From contig NZ_SWMU01000005.1 of NCBI RefSeq assembly GCF_006120725.1, positions 1 to 64,000 on the forward strand: DNA of 64,000 nucleotides, in the 5' to 3' direction. Within the stretch, counting starts at the first letter, position 1; each line of letters starts with the position of its first letter. A program made the position numbers and the translations under genes. The notes below the pieces were generated by a model. The model did no database searches. It worked only from the letters and a program-made list of their open reading frames with translations, and was not told the origin of the DNA. This DNA comes from Mesohalobacter halotolerans (GTDB lineage: Bacteria; Bacteroidota; Bacteroidia; Flavobacteriales; Flavobacteriaceae). Below are positions 1 through 8,206 of the stretch, one piece after another.

Positions 1-224
1 CTTGGAATATCACGGGATTATCCAATCAACCTAACGCAAAAATTTATATCTTTGACCGTTATGGTAAATTACTGAAACAACTCAGTCCGACAGGCGAAGG
101 TTGGGACGGTACCTTTAACGGGAGTAACATGCCATCACAGGATTACTGGTTTAGGGTGGAGTTTATAGAACCCACAACCGGGAATCCAAGTACTTTTAAA
201 TCACATTTTACGTTGAAACGGTAG
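1..224 (+). CDS. C-terminal fragment of a secreted protein with a type IX secretion (type B, gliding-associated) sorting domain
   Basis: The open frame enters from the left edge (first full codon at 3) and ends at a TAG at 222-224, giving 73 residues. The fragment contains IYIFDRYGKLLKQL, then GWDGTFNGSNMPSQDYWFRV and a final FTLKR. This is the pattern of the type B C-terminal domain (gliding motility-associated, CHU_C-like) that sends proteins through the type IX secretion system to the cell surface. The passenger part lies outside the window, so the function of the whole protein is unknown. A strong hairpin follows 25 bp downstream. The family call rests on the conserved DR.G, WDG.ynG and DYW-F patterns; I am confident of the domain, not of the protein's role. 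Confidence 0.85.
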   Translation, partial: WNITGLSNQPNAKIYIFDRYGKLLKQLSPTGEGWDGTFNGSNMPSQDYWFRVEFIEPTTGNPSTFKSHFTLKR

Positions 225-248
225 AACACATAAAAACATAAACCCATA

Positions 249-278
249 AAAAAACCAGCTTCTTTAAGCTGGTTTTTT
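249..278. terminator. Bidirectional intrinsic terminator between the convergent T9SS-domain gene and typA
   Basis: A 13-bp perfect inverted repeat (arms 249-261 and 266-278, loop CTTT) has a GC core CCAGCTT/AAGCTGG flanked by six A on the left and six T on the right. It can therefore terminate transcripts from either side. It lies between the stop codons of two convergent genes, as expected. Confidence 0.9.
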
Positions 279-297
279 GTTTGAGTCATAATTGACA

Positions 298-2094
298 TTA
301 GACGATTTTATTTCGTTTTCTTTCGGTTTCTTTGAGATAGATTTTTCTCAATCTTAAATGATTGGGCGTGACTTCTACATATTCGTCTTTTTGAATATAT
401 TCCAAAGCTTCTTCTAAAGAGAATTTTTTAGCGGGTACTATTTTAGCCTTATCATCAGCACCGGAAGAACGCACGTTAGACAACTTTTTAGTTTTGGTCA
501 CATTGACGGTTAAGTCATCTTGTCTAGAATTTTCACCAATGACCTGTCCTTCATAAATATCTTCTCCGGGATCGACAAAAAACTTACCTCTGTCCTGAAG
601 TTTATCGATAGAATAAGGAATAGCTTTACCTTTCTCCATAGAAATTAAAGAGCCATTCAGTCGTTGAGGGATATCTCCTTTAAGTGGTTGAAATTCTTTA
701 AAGCGATGGGCCATGATAGCCTCTCCGGCTGTTGCTGTAAGCAGTTGATTTCTTAAACCAATGATACCTCGAGATGGTATCATAAATTCAATGACCATAC
801 GTTCCCCTTTGGTGACCATGCTTAACATTTCACCTTTTCTTTGGGTGACCATCTCAACAGCTTTACCTGAAAGATGCTCCGGTAGGTCGATGGTTAATTC
901 TTCAATTGGTTCACAGGGTTCTCCGTCGATTGTTTTGATAATGACTTGAGGTTGACCAATTTGAAGCTCATAGCCTTCTCTACGCATGGTTTCTATGAGA
1001 ACGGATAAATGCATCACGCCACGTCCATATACAATAAACTTATCAGCATTATCGGTTTCTTCAACTCGTAAAGCTAGGTTTTTCTCAAGTTCTTTAATCA
1101 GGCGTTCTTTGATGTGTCTAGAGGTTACAAACTTACCATCTTTTCCAAAAAAAGGTGAATCATTAATCGTGAACAACATACTCATGGTCGGCTCATCGAT
1201 TTTAATTTTTGATAAAGCTTCAGGGTTTTCAACATCTGCAATGGTGTCTCCAATTTCAAAATTTTCTAAACCGACTATGGCACATATATCTCCAGCTTGT
1301 ACTTCATCAACTTTTCGTTTTCCTAGACCTTCAAAGACATAAAGTTCTTTAATCTTAGTTTTTTGAATAGAATCGTCTCTTTTGACTAAAACAACAGGCA
1401 TTCCAGTTTTGAGTTGTCCGCGTTGTAGTCTACCAATAGCGATTCTACCTGTATAAGATGAAAAATCTAAAGATGTAATCAGCATTTGAAGGTTGCCCTC
1501 TTTGACTCTAGGCGGTTCAATATGCTCGACAACCATATCTAATAATGGTTCTATAGAATCGGTTTTTACTTCAGGGTCTTCACTCATCCAGTTGTTGAGT
1601 GCCGAACCGTACACAGTGGGAAAATCGAGTTGCCACTCTTCAGCGCCAAGCTCAAACATCAGGTCAAAAACCTTCTCATGAACCTCTTCAGGGGTACAGT
1701 TGGGTTTATCCACTTTATTGATCACCACACAGGGTTTCAAACCTAAATCGATGGCTTTTTGTAATACAAAACGCGTTTGTGGCATAGGGCCTTCGAAGGC
1801 ATCTACAAGTAGCAAAACACCATCTGCCATATTAAGTACTCGTTCTACTTCTCCACCAAAATCGGCGTGACCAGGAGTGTCTATAATATTAATTTTGGTG
1901 TCTTTATACATTACAGACACATTTTTGGAAATGATAGTAATGCCGCGTTCCCGTTCTTGATCATTACTGTCTAAAATAAGCTCACCTGTATCTTGGTTAT
2001 CTCTAAAGAGTTTACAATGATGCATAATTTTGTCAACAAGTGTAGTTTTACCGTGGTCGACGTGAGCAATAATAGCAATGTTTCTTAAGTTCAT
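298..2094 (-). CDS. typA: Ribosome-associated translational GTPase TypA/BipA
   Basis: The 598-aa protein is a translation-factor GTPase of the EF-G/LepA type that binds 70S ribosomes and supports ribosome assembly, stress and cold adaptation. Visible motifs are the P-loop AHVDHGKTT at residues 10-18, the switch ERERGITI at 47-54, [12 protein letters not shown] from 72 and NKVD near 126. After the G domain come a beta-barrel domain, EF-G-like domains III and V, and the TypA-specific C-terminus. Its length is usual for the family (about 600-615). It is transcribed alone; a TACATTTG box lies 20 nt upstream of the ATG. Its 3' end faces the hairpin at 249-278. The call is secure because LepA and EF-G differ in length and in C-terminal domains. 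Confidence 0.97.
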   Translation of the reverse strand: MNLRNIAIIAHVDHGKTTLVDKIMHHCKLFRDNQDTGELILDSNDQERERGITIISKNVSVMYKDTKINIIDTPGHADFGGEVERVLNMADGVLLLVDAFEGPMPQTRFVLQKAIDLGLKPCVVINKVDKPNCTPEEVHEKVFDLMFELGAEEWQLDFPTVYGSALNNWMSEDPEVKTDSIEPLLDMVVEHIEPPRVKEGNLQMLITSLDFSSYTGRIAIGRLQRGQLKTGMPVVLVKRDDSIQKTKIKELYVFEGLGKRKVDEVQAGDICAIVGLENFEIGDTIADVENPEALSKIKIDEPTMSMLFTINDSPFFGKDGKFVTSRHIKERLIKELEKNLALRVEETDNADKFIVYGRGVMHLSVLIETMRREGYELQIGQPQVIIKTIDGEPCEPIEELTIDLPEHLSGKAVEMVTQRKGEMLSMVTKGERMVIEFMIPSRGIIGLRNQLLTATAGEAIMAHRFKEFQPLKGDIPQRLNGSLISMEKGKAIPYSIDKLQDRGKFFVDPGEDIYEGQVIGENSRQDDLTVNVTKTKKLSNVRSSGADDKAKIVPAKKFSLEEALEYIQKDEYVEVTPNHLRLRKIYLKETERKRNKIV

Positions 2095-2114
2095 AACTCA
2101 GTTTTAAAAAGTTG

Positions 2115-2122
2115 CAAATGTA
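2115..2122 (-). promoter_or_regulatory. Bacteroidetes-type -7 promoter box for typA
   Basis: Read on the minus strand the bases are TACATTTG, a full match to TAnnTTTG. The box ends 20 nt before the typA ATG. No clear -33 TTG is present at the usual distance. Confidence 0.55.
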
Positions 2123-2182
2123 CTTCATTAAATCTGAATAGAAACCTTTTTGCAATTTATATAATTAATACTAAGCTAATGC

Positions 2183-3616
2183 TTATTTACCAGGAGGTGT
2201 TTTATCGATGAAAGTCTTATATTGTTCGTACCGCTTAAAAATCTCTTTCACATATTTGTAGGGCTCTTTTGCTCTGACATATCCATATTTTATAAAATCC
2301 TTTTTGTAATATTCTGGCTTGTTGAGTTTAAGAAGGGCGTCTTCTGCATTTTTATCCCATTTTAAGGGGTCTAAATCTAAGTGAGCAGCTAAACGTTGTG
2401 CATCTTTAATATGATAAAGACCAGCATTATAAGAGGCGAGCGTAAATTTTATGCGCTGTATAGAATCTGGAATGGTTTCATGGGCTTGCCACATTTGAGA
2501 TAAATAACGTGTTCCACCTCGGAGACTTTGTTCAGGGTCGGTTGGATTTGTTATTTTGAGTTCTTCAGCAGTTTTAGGCATAATTTGCATCAGACCTGAA
2601 GCACCGGCCCAAGACTTGTTTGAAGGCCTAAACTGTGATTCTTGATAAACGATTGAGGCAATAAGCCGCCAATCCCAACCAATTTCAGTTGCATATTTTT
2701 GTATTAGATCATCGTAAGGACTTATTTTTTGTTCGTTTAAACTATAAAACTCACTTTTTACCCGTTTTCTAAATGACCTTCTATTTTTAAAATATTTATT
2801 GTAGATGACATGGTAATCGACTGTTTTTTTGGCTCTTTTTAGCCAATGGTTCAAGGTGTCTTTTAGTTGCTCAGAATTTTTTCTAAGCCCCCAAGCTATT
2901 CTTTGGGAGAAGCTCATTTTGGTTGAAATATCTAAAATTGGGTAGTCTGAAGCGTATATAGAAGCGACATTTTGATCGACGATACTGTATTTTATTTTGC
3001 CTTCTGCTACATTTTTAAAAATTTCGTCTGTAGTCATTTGACCCGGAATAGTGTCTATGTAAATTTTCCCACCTATTTCTTCTGATAAGTTAAGTAATCT
3101 CTGCGCATATGATGAGTTTCGTTTTACTGAGACAGTATCTCCTATTAATTCTACTGGATTTGTGATGAGTTGCTCTTTTATGTTGTGTAGCTTCATTCTT
3201 CTCCAGTTTTCTGGTTTTTTTTGAATGAGCACTTGATGGGATAGGTACAAAGGGATACTAAAGTCAATTTTCTTTTGTCGTTCTTCTGTTATAGTATAAC
3301 CATAAGCAATAATATCGCCTTCATTTTTATTGAGCATTTTAATGAGGTCGTTTTCATCTTTTGCAATTACTATTTCGAGCTCAAGGTTTAAATCTTCGGC
3401 AAATTTTTTAAGGATTTCATACTCAAATCCCATTGGTCTTCCTCTGTATAAGAAATAGGTAGTACCACTATATGTGGTAATAGCCCTTATTCTTCCACTT
3501 TCAACAATATCTTTAAACTTTCGATTCTTACTGAGTTCAGTTCCATTGAAAGTATTATCATCGTTGCAGGATAACAAGATTAAAAGTATAAGGCTAAAAA
3601 AAATCTTAAGTCTCAT
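2183..3616 (-). CDS. MltF-like lipoprotein lytic transglycosylase (solute-binding domain plus SLT domain)
   Basis: The 477-aa protein has a lipoprotein signal peptide with lipobox LLSC (Cys17). A periplasmic solute-binding family 3-like domain follows at about residues 38-275, then a soluble lytic transglycosylase domain from about 300. The catalytic Glu is Glu326 in VYQESQF, followed by GLMQIMPKTAEEL and ASYNAG. This is the architecture of membrane-bound lytic murein transglycosylase F, which cleaves peptidoglycan glycan strands with formation of 1,6-anhydroMurNAc. In MltF the N-terminal domain controls activity in response to muropeptides; whether that holds here is inference. It lies 15 bp downstream of another lipoprotein gene (3632-4804), so the two are probably one operon acting at the cell envelope. 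Confidence 0.88.
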   Translation of the reverse strand: MRLKIFFSLILLILLSCNDDNTFNGTELSKNRKFKDIVESGRIRAITTYSGTTYFLYRGRPMGFEYEILKKFAEDLNLELEIVIAKDENDLIKMLNKNEGDIIAYGYTITEERQKKIDFSIPLYLSHQVLIQKKPENWRRMKLHNIKEQLITNPVELIGDTVSVKRNSSYAQRLLNLSEEIGGKIYIDTIPGQMTTDEIFKNVAEGKIKYSIVDQNVASIYASDYPILDISTKMSFSQRIAWGLRKNSEQLKDTLNHWLKRAKKTVDYHVIYNKYFKNRRSFRKRVKSEFYSLNEQKISPYDDLIQKYATEIGWDWRLIASIVYQESQFRPSNKSWAGASGLMQIMPKTAEELKITNPTDPEQSLRGGTRYLSQMWQAHETIPDSIQRIKFTLASYNAGLYHIKDAQRLAAHLDLDPLKWDKNAEDALLKLNKPEYYKKDFIKYGYVRAKEPYKYVKEIFKRYEQYKTFIDKTPPGK

Positions 3617-3631
3617 ATTGCTGTCATTGAT

Positions 3632-4804
3632 TTATCTTATAGGATGTCTTTTTAATATAGACTTTAGTTTTATTTTGACATCCTCTGAGGCATCAAAAAG
3701 CATCTGCTCATGACTTGGAAATGGAACAGCTTTATTGTTTAGTAATAATTTTTGTTCCTCGCTTAAAGCTCTTTCGTCTCCATTAAAACTAGCAAAAGTA
3801 TTCTCAAACACAAACTGGCTATCGAGCTTAAAATCATTTATTTTTTGCCCCGTATTCATATTGATGTAATCGACTTGTGCAGCTATAGAAACAGTTTTGT
3901 TTTGAGAAACTGTCGTTAAAAGACCACTAGCTTTTATGTTTTTCTCTATTGTTAGTTCATTGCCAAGGCTATCTGTTTTTATTTCACCATTTCTGTTGGT
4001 TTGAATTTCTGTGATTTTAACTGTCTTTTCTATACTTTTTTCTCTTTCTATGATACGTTCTGGAGAAAATAAAATGTTTTCAAAAATTAAATTAATTTGA
4101 AACTGGTACGGATTACCATCTTTTTTGTTGGCATGGTATACTGTCCACTGGTCATCCAGTCCATAGGTGTTAAAGTCTAAAATATCAGACTCTAAACTTT
4201 CAGGAATACTCACATCTGTGTCGTTGTAGGCTTTAACAAAAACAAAGTTTTTTCCTAAAAAACTGGCTTCATCCAATAATTGATTTGTGTTTTTGTAATC
4301 AGGTGCTATTTGATTGAGTTGATTAAGGATATCAAAAGCTGTTCTGTAAGATTGTTTTTCTCCTTTTTGCATGTAGGATTGCCCCTGTTTATATAAATAC
4401 TCAGCATACTTTTTTTTGGCTAAGATTAATTCAGAGGAGATATCTTTAAATTTAAACTTTACTTTTTTGTCATTCTTATAAAGTGGTAAAAAAGGCTTTA
4501 TAGACCTTTGTGTCCTGTAAAGATCTAAATAATTCTCATATACTTTTTTTTCAACTTGAGCGGTTGGGTCTTTCTGTAAGAGTTTGATGTTTTTGAGTTT
4601 ATCGTCTTGGTATTTTTTGAAGGCTTGTTCTAAAATTACGATTTGCTCTGCTGTTTTTTTATTGTCTTTTCCTTTTTGTATCTGTTTGATAGCTAGATTT
4701 ATAGCCTTATCATATTCTCCGGAAAGCATGGCTTTTTTAACTCTCTTGGTAGAGTTACAACTTACCATTATTGTAAGTAGAATGAGCAAGAAAAGTTTTT
4801 TCAT
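3632..4804 (-). CDS. Predicted lipoprotein of unknown function
   Basis: This is a 390-aa protein with a clear lipoprotein signal (MKKLFLLILLTIMVSC, Cys16). Residues about 22-175 are rich in Lys/Glu helices with spacing that resembles tetratricopeptide-like repeats (AMLSGEYDKAINLAIKQIQK and later SYMQKGEKQSYRTAFDILNQ). The second half is beta-rich, with no motif I recognise. It precedes the MltF-like transglycosylase gene by 15 bp on the same strand, so a cell-wall role such as partner or regulator of the transglycosylase is possible, but this is inference from position only. A TATGTTTG box lies 14 nt upstream of the ATG. I do not recognise the family by name. Confidence 0.8.
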   Translation of the reverse strand: MKKLFLLILLTIMVSCNSTKRVKKAMLSGEYDKAINLAIKQIQKGKDNKKTAEQIVILEQAFKKYQDDKLKNIKLLQKDPTAQVEKKVYENYLDLYRTQRSIKPFLPLYKNDKKVKFKFKDISSELILAKKKYAEYLYKQGQSYMQKGEKQSYRTAFDILNQLNQIAPDYKNTNQLLDEASFLGKNFVFVKAYNDTDVSIPESLESDILDFNTYGLDDQWTVYHANKKDGNPYQFQINLIFENILFSPERIIEREKSIEKTVKITEIQTNRNGEIKTDSLGNELTIEKNIKASGLLTTVSQNKTVSIAAQVDYINMNTGQKINDFKLDSQFVFENTFASFNGDERALSEEQKLLLNNKAVPFPSHEQMLFDASEDVKIKLKSILKRHPIR

Positions 4805-4818
4805 TATTTGGTTTTATT

Positions 4819-4826
4819 CAAACATA
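4819..4826 (-). promoter_or_regulatory. -7 promoter box for the lipoprotein/lytic transglycosylase operon
   Basis: The minus-strand sequence TATGTTTG matches TAnnTTTG and ends 14 nt before the ATG at 4804. It is the only consensus match in the gap between this operon and queA. Confidence 0.5.
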
Positions 4827-4975
4827 CATATTTTAATTGAACATAAAAAAACTAAAAGCGTTATCACCTATTCTGAATTTACATTTACAAATGATATGTG
4901 TTTATAATAAGACATAATTTTGGCTTAACTGATGGTTTTACATATTGTAAATTCTTACGCTCTATTATAAGGAAT

Positions 4976-5002
4976 AAAAAAAGGCCAGCATTAAGCTGGC
5001 CT
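4976..5002 (-). terminator. Intrinsic terminator downstream of queA
   Basis: Arms AGGCCAGC (4982-4989) and GCTGGCCT (4995-5002) form an 8-bp GC-rich stem with a 5-nt loop. The A run on the plus strand (4976-4982) is a T run in the minus-strand direction, so the terminator works for queA. Confidence 0.9.
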
Positions 5003-5028
5003 ATAGAATTTTTGGATAGGAGATGGTT

Positions 5029-6084
5029 TTATAAAATTAACATCGCATCACCGTAAGAATAAAACCTGTATTTTTCTTTTACAGCTTCTTTATAAGCTTT
5101 TTCCATAAGTTCATGCCCCATAAATGCAGATACCATCATTAATAGTGTTGATTTTGGCATGTGAAAATTAGTGACCATACAATTGGCAATTCTAAAATCG
5201 TAAGGTGGGAAGATATATTTGTTTGTCCAACCTTCAAAATCGTTTAAAGTATTATCTGAATTTACAGCGCTTTCTATAGTTCTCATCACTGTTGTGCCTA
5301 CTGCACATACTTTTTTTCTTTCCTTTTTAGCTTTGTTAACAATCTTTGTAGCTTCAAGTTCTATCTTTACTTTTTCGCTATCCATTTTGTGCTTGGATAA
5401 ATCTTCAACTTCAACAGGGTTAAATGTGCCTAAACCAATATGAAGCGTCACTTCGGCAAAATTTATACCTTTAATTTCTAAACGCTTCATTAGATGTTTA
5501 GAAAAGTGCAACCCCGCTGTAGGTGCTGCAACAGCGCCTTCTTCTTTGGCATAAATGGTTTGATACCGCTCTTCGTCTTCTGGTTCAACCGGTCTGCTGA
5601 TATATTTCGGTATTGGGGTTTCGCCGAGTTCGAATAATTTTTTTCTGAATTCTTCATAGGAACCATCAAAGAGAAAACGCAAAGTTCTTCCTCTAGAGGT
5701 TGTATTGTCAATAACTTCCGCAACAAGATCGTCATCATCTCCAAAGTAAAGTTTATTACCTATTCTGATTTTTCTCGCCGGATCAACCAGGACATCCCAA
5801 AGCCTGGTATCTGGATTAAGCTCTCTGAGTAAAAACACTTCAATTCTAGCACCTGTTTTTTCCTTGTTTCCGTAAAGTCTCGCTGGAAATACTTTGGTGT
5901 TGTTGAAAATAAGGACATCATCATCATCAAAATAGTTGATAAGGTCTTTAAAAATTTTATGTTCTATTTTTCCTGTATCGCGATGTACAACCATCAGTCG
6001 AGACTCATCTCTGTGATCTGCCGGATGTTCTGCTAAAAGTTCTTTAGGAAGTTCAAAGTCAAATTGAGATAATTTCATGCCCAT
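5029..6084 (-). CDS. queA: S-adenosylmethionine:tRNA ribosyltransferase-isomerase
   Basis: This 351-aa protein is QueA, which transfers and isomerises the ribosyl part of S-adenosylmethionine onto preQ1-modified tRNA to make epoxyqueuosine at the wobble position of GUN anticodons. Family signatures are [23 protein letters not shown] at the N-terminus, VFPARLYG, the central [20 protein letters not shown]-like [13 protein letters not shown] and the late [17 protein letters not shown]. Length is normal. Translation may start at the first ATG or two codons later (MKLSQFDF); I keep the first. It is monocistronic, with a TATATTTG box 22 nt upstream and a terminator right after the stop codon. Confidence 0.97.
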   Translation of the reverse strand: MGMKLSQFDFELPKELLAEHPADHRDESRLMVVHRDTGKIEHKIFKDLINYFDDDDVLIFNNTKVFPARLYGNKEKTGARIEVFLLRELNPDTRLWDVLVDPARKIRIGNKLYFGDDDDLVAEVIDNTTSRGRTLRFLFDGSYEEFRKKLFELGETPIPKYISRPVEPEDEERYQTIYAKEEGAVAAPTAGLHFSKHLMKRLEIKGINFAEVTLHIGLGTFNPVEVEDLSKHKMDSEKVKIELEATKIVNKAKKERKKVCAVGTTVMRTIESAVNSDNTLNDFEGWTNKYIFPPYDFRIANCMVTNFHMPKSTLLMMVSAFMGHELMEKAYKEAVKEKYRFYSYGDAMLIL

Positions 6085-6106
6085 AGTGAAGTGATTTTAA
6101 AAGTTG

Positions 6107-6114
6107 CAAATATA
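6107..6114 (-). promoter_or_regulatory. -7 promoter box for queA
   Basis: Read on the minus strand this is TATATTTG, a full TAnnTTTG match, 22 nt before the queA start codon. Confidence 0.55.
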
Positions 6115-6197
6115 ATCTTATCACTATACCGTTGTCAAGTGTTTTAGCGTTTAATTTTATAAATTGCATAAATAAGTATAAAATATATTTCGAAACG

Positions 6198-6229
6198 TTT
6201 GTAATTTGTTTTAAAAGGTCTTAATTTTG
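6198..6229 (+). promoter_or_regulatory. Promoter of the rpmB-rpmG operon
   Basis: TAATTTTG (6222-6229) matches TAnnTTTG. A TTTG at 6198-6201 lies 20 nt upstream, the usual spacing for the -33 element of Bacteroidetes. The rpmB ATG follows 25 nt after the box. This is the best two-part promoter in the window. Confidence 0.65.
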
Positions 6230-6254
6230 CACTCCGTTTTAAAATAATAAAATC

Positions 6255-6494
6255 ATGTCTAGAGTTTGTGAACTTACCGGTAAAAGAGCAATGACAGGAA
6301 ATAATGTTTCTCATGCTATGAACAGGAGAAAACGTAAATTTAACGTCAATCTCATTAAAAAGCGTTTTTACATTCCGGAAGAAGACAAATGGATCACTTT
6401 AAAAGTATCTACGTCGGCGCTTAAAAATATTAACAAAAAGGGAATTTCTGCTGTTTTAAAAGAGGCAAGACAAAAAGGATTTTTAAAGAAGTAA
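6255..6494 (+). CDS. rpmB: 50S ribosomal protein L28
   Basis: The 79-aa basic protein starts MSRVCELTGKRAMTGNNVSHAMNRRKRKF, the L28 signature, and contains WITLKVSTSALKNINKKG. It is a structural protein of the large ribosomal subunit. Length is usual for Bacteroidetes L28. It is first in a three-gene unit with rpmG 12 bp downstream and a DUF4295 gene after that, ended by a strong terminator at 6869-6898. Confidence 0.98.
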   Translation: MSRVCELTGKRAMTGNNVSHAMNRRKRKFNVNLIKKRFYIPEEDKWITLKVSTSALKNINKKGISAVLKEARQKGFLKK

Positions 6495-6506
6495 AAATTA
6501 ATAATC

Positions 6507-6689
6507 ATGGCAAAAAGAGGGAACAGAGTTCAGGTAATTTTAGAATGTACCGAACATAAAAATTCTGGTAAACCAGGAACTTCACGATATATCACAACTA
6601 AGAATAAGCGTAATACACCAGATAGAATTGAGCTCAAAAAGTACAATCCTATCTTGAGAAAAATGACAGTTCATAAAGAAATTAAATAA
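6507..6689 (+). CDS. rpmG: 50S ribosomal protein L33
   Basis: The 60-aa protein [18 protein letters not shown] continues with [24 protein letters not shown], the L33 pattern. Only one Cys remains (in LECTEH), so the four-Cys zinc ribbon of some L33 forms is absent; this is a zinc-independent type. It sits between rpmB and the DUF4295 gene in the order that is conserved in Bacteroidetes. Confidence 0.97.
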   Translation: MAKRGNRVQVILECTEHKNSGKPGTSRYITTKNKRNTPDRIELKKYNPILRKMTVHKEIK

Positions 6690-6695
6690 AAAGTT

Positions 6696-6848
6696 ATGGC
6701 TAAGAAATCAGTAGCAAGTATACAAACTGGAAGCAAAAGGCTCACTAAAGCAGTTAAAATGGTCAAGTCCGAAAAAACAGGAGCTTATACTTTTGTTGAA
6801 CAAATTATGACACCTGAAGATGTTAATAATTTTTTAAATAAAAAATAA
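6696..6848 (+). CDS. DUF4295 family small basic protein
   Basis: This is a 50-residue ORF, ATG at 6696 and TAA at 6846-6848, beginning MAKKSVASIQTGSKRL and ending EDVNNFLNKK. It starts 6 bp after the rpmG stop codon and is followed 20 bp later by the operon terminator. Sequence and position match the DUF4295 family, known only from Bacteroidetes and always found after L28-L33. The strongly basic N-terminal half and the ribosomal-operon setting suggest a ribosome-bound protein, but the function is inferred, not shown here. Confidence 0.9.
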   Translation: MAKKSVASIQTGSKRLTKAVKMVKSEKTGAYTFVEQIMTPEDVNNFLNKK

Positions 6849-6868
6849 TTTGTAAAACATACCACAAC

Positions 6869-6898
6869 AAGCCGTTATCATCATAACGGCTTTTTTTG
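6869..6898 (+). terminator. Intrinsic terminator of the rpmB-rpmG-DUF4295 operon
   Basis: A perfect stem with core GCCGTTAT (6871-6878) and ATAACGGC (6883-6890), loop CATC, is followed by seven T. It separates the ribosomal protein operon from ftsY. Confidence 0.92.
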
Positions 6899-6958
6899 TT
6901 TCAAGTCATGGTAAGAACTAAATAATTATCTTTACCTGTTGCTTTAATATAAATACAC

Positions 6959-7903
6959 ATGGGAATTTTTAAAAAAATATTCAACAAGGATAAAAAAGAA
7001 GACTTAGATGAAGGTCTTGAAAAAACAAAATCTAGTTTTTTAAACAAATTGTCTAAAGCTGTTGCCGGTAAATCTAAAGTAGATGCAGCTGTCTTAGACG
7101 ATTTAGAAGAAGTATTGATATCCAGCGATGTCGGTGTTGCTACCACTATAAAAATTATTGACAGAATAGAAGACAGAGTTGCCAAAGATAAATACCTCGG
7201 CACGGAAGAACTCAATAAAATACTAAGAGAAGAAATTGCCAGCCTGTTAGCAGAAAATGAACATAAACTAGATGATGATGATGAAAAAAAACCCTATGTC
7301 ATTATGGTTGTCGGGGTCAATGGTGTCGGTAAAACTACAACCATTGGTAAACTCGCTACTTTATTTAAAAATCAAGGACTTTCTGTAGTATTAGGCGCTG
7401 CAGATACGTTTAGAGCAGCTGCTGTGGAACAATTAGATATTTGGTCAAAACGTGTAGAAGTTCCAATAGTAAAACAAAAAATGGGTAGTGATCCCGCATC
7501 AGTAGCTTATGATACTGTACAAAGTGCGGTTAAGAAAAATGTTGATGTTGTTTTAATAGATACAGCAGGGCGTTTACACAACAAAGTCAATTTGATGAAT
7601 GAATTGACAAAAATTAAGCGCGTCATGCAGAAAGTCGTCAAGCATGCACCCAATGAAGTTTTACTAGTTTTAGATGGTTCCACCGGGCAAAATGCCTTTG
7701 AGCAAGCCAAACAGTTTACTGCAGCTACAGAAGTGACTTCGCTAGCGGTGACCAAGTTAGATGGTACTGCAAAAGGCGGTGTGGTTATTGGTATAAGCGA
7801 TCAATTTAAAGTCCCAGTTAAATATATTGGGATAGGGGAAAAAGCGACCGACCTTCAATTGTTTGATAAACAAGTTTTTGTAGACTCATTTTTTAGTCAA
7901 TAA
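6959..7903 (+). CDS. ftsY: Signal recognition particle receptor FtsY
   Basis: The 314-aa SRP-family GTPase docks ribosome-SRP complexes at the inner membrane for co-translational insertion. An N domain (about residues 20-95) leads into the G domain, with P-loop GVNGVGKTTTIGKLA, the GAADTFRAAAVEQL insertion box, DTAGR, and TKLDGTAKGG near the C-terminus. The long acidic A domain of E. coli FtsY is missing: only a short Lys/Asp-rich stretch follows MGIFKKIFNKDKKEDLDEG, which may form the amphipathic membrane-targeting helix. It is followed 1 bp later by a small membrane protein gene and then rimO, probably one operon. Confidence 0.97.
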   Translation: MGIFKKIFNKDKKEDLDEGLEKTKSSFLNKLSKAVAGKSKVDAAVLDDLEEVLISSDVGVATTIKIIDRIEDRVAKDKYLGTEELNKILREEIASLLAENEHKLDDDDEKKPYVIMVVGVNGVGKTTTIGKLATLFKNQGLSVVLGAADTFRAAAVEQLDIWSKRVEVPIVKQKMGSDPASVAYDTVQSAVKKNVDVVLIDTAGRLHNKVNLMNELTKIKRVMQKVVKHAPNEVLLVLDGSTGQNAFEQAKQFTAATEVTSLAVTKLDGTAKGGVVIGISDQFKVPVKYIGIGEKATDLQLFDKQVFVDSFFSQ

Positions 7904-7904
7904 T

Positions 7905-8204
7905 ATGTCAGATAAACCAGCACCATTTACAGATTCAAGAAATAAACTTACCATTTATAAAATTACTGTGATTTACGCCGCGTTTTATGTATTAATGAAA
8001 GTATATTCTATTGTAGTCGAAAGTCTTTGGGTTTTACCTAATCTCATTATAAGCTTACCGGTAGTCATTGTAGGAATTGTAGCTTGGTGGCATTTGAAGA
8101 AAAACAAGACGTTTTGGTGGTTTATTATAATATCCATAATTGTCGTGAGCGCAGTTCGATATTTTGAAGCGGATTGGGTAGTGTGGTTAAATCAAAATTT
8201 ATAA
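7905..8204 (+). CDS. Small predicted inner-membrane protein
   Basis: This 99-aa protein has three probable transmembrane segments: about residues 22-42 (VIYAAFYVLMKVYSIVVES), 44-64 (VLPNLIISLPVVIVGIVAWW) and 70-88 (FWWFIIISIIVVSAVRYF). There is no signal peptide and no catalytic motif. The gene begins 1 bp after the ftsY stop codon and ends 2 bp before the likely rimO ATG, so translation of the three is probably coupled. I do not recognise a named family. A role in membrane protein biogenesis would fit its link to ftsY, but this is inference from position. Confidence 0.8.
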   Translation: MSDKPAPFTDSRNKLTIYKITVIYAAFYVLMKVYSIVVESLWVLPNLIISLPVVIVGIVAWWHLKKNKTFWWFIIISIIVVSAVRYFEADWVVWLNQNL

Positions 8205-8206
8205 GT

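Noticed and set aside
8174-8206. Upstream ATG start for rimO
   Set aside because: It overlaps the preceding membrane protein gene by 31 bp and adds 11 residues not seen in the family; the ATG at 8207 follows the stop by 2 bp.
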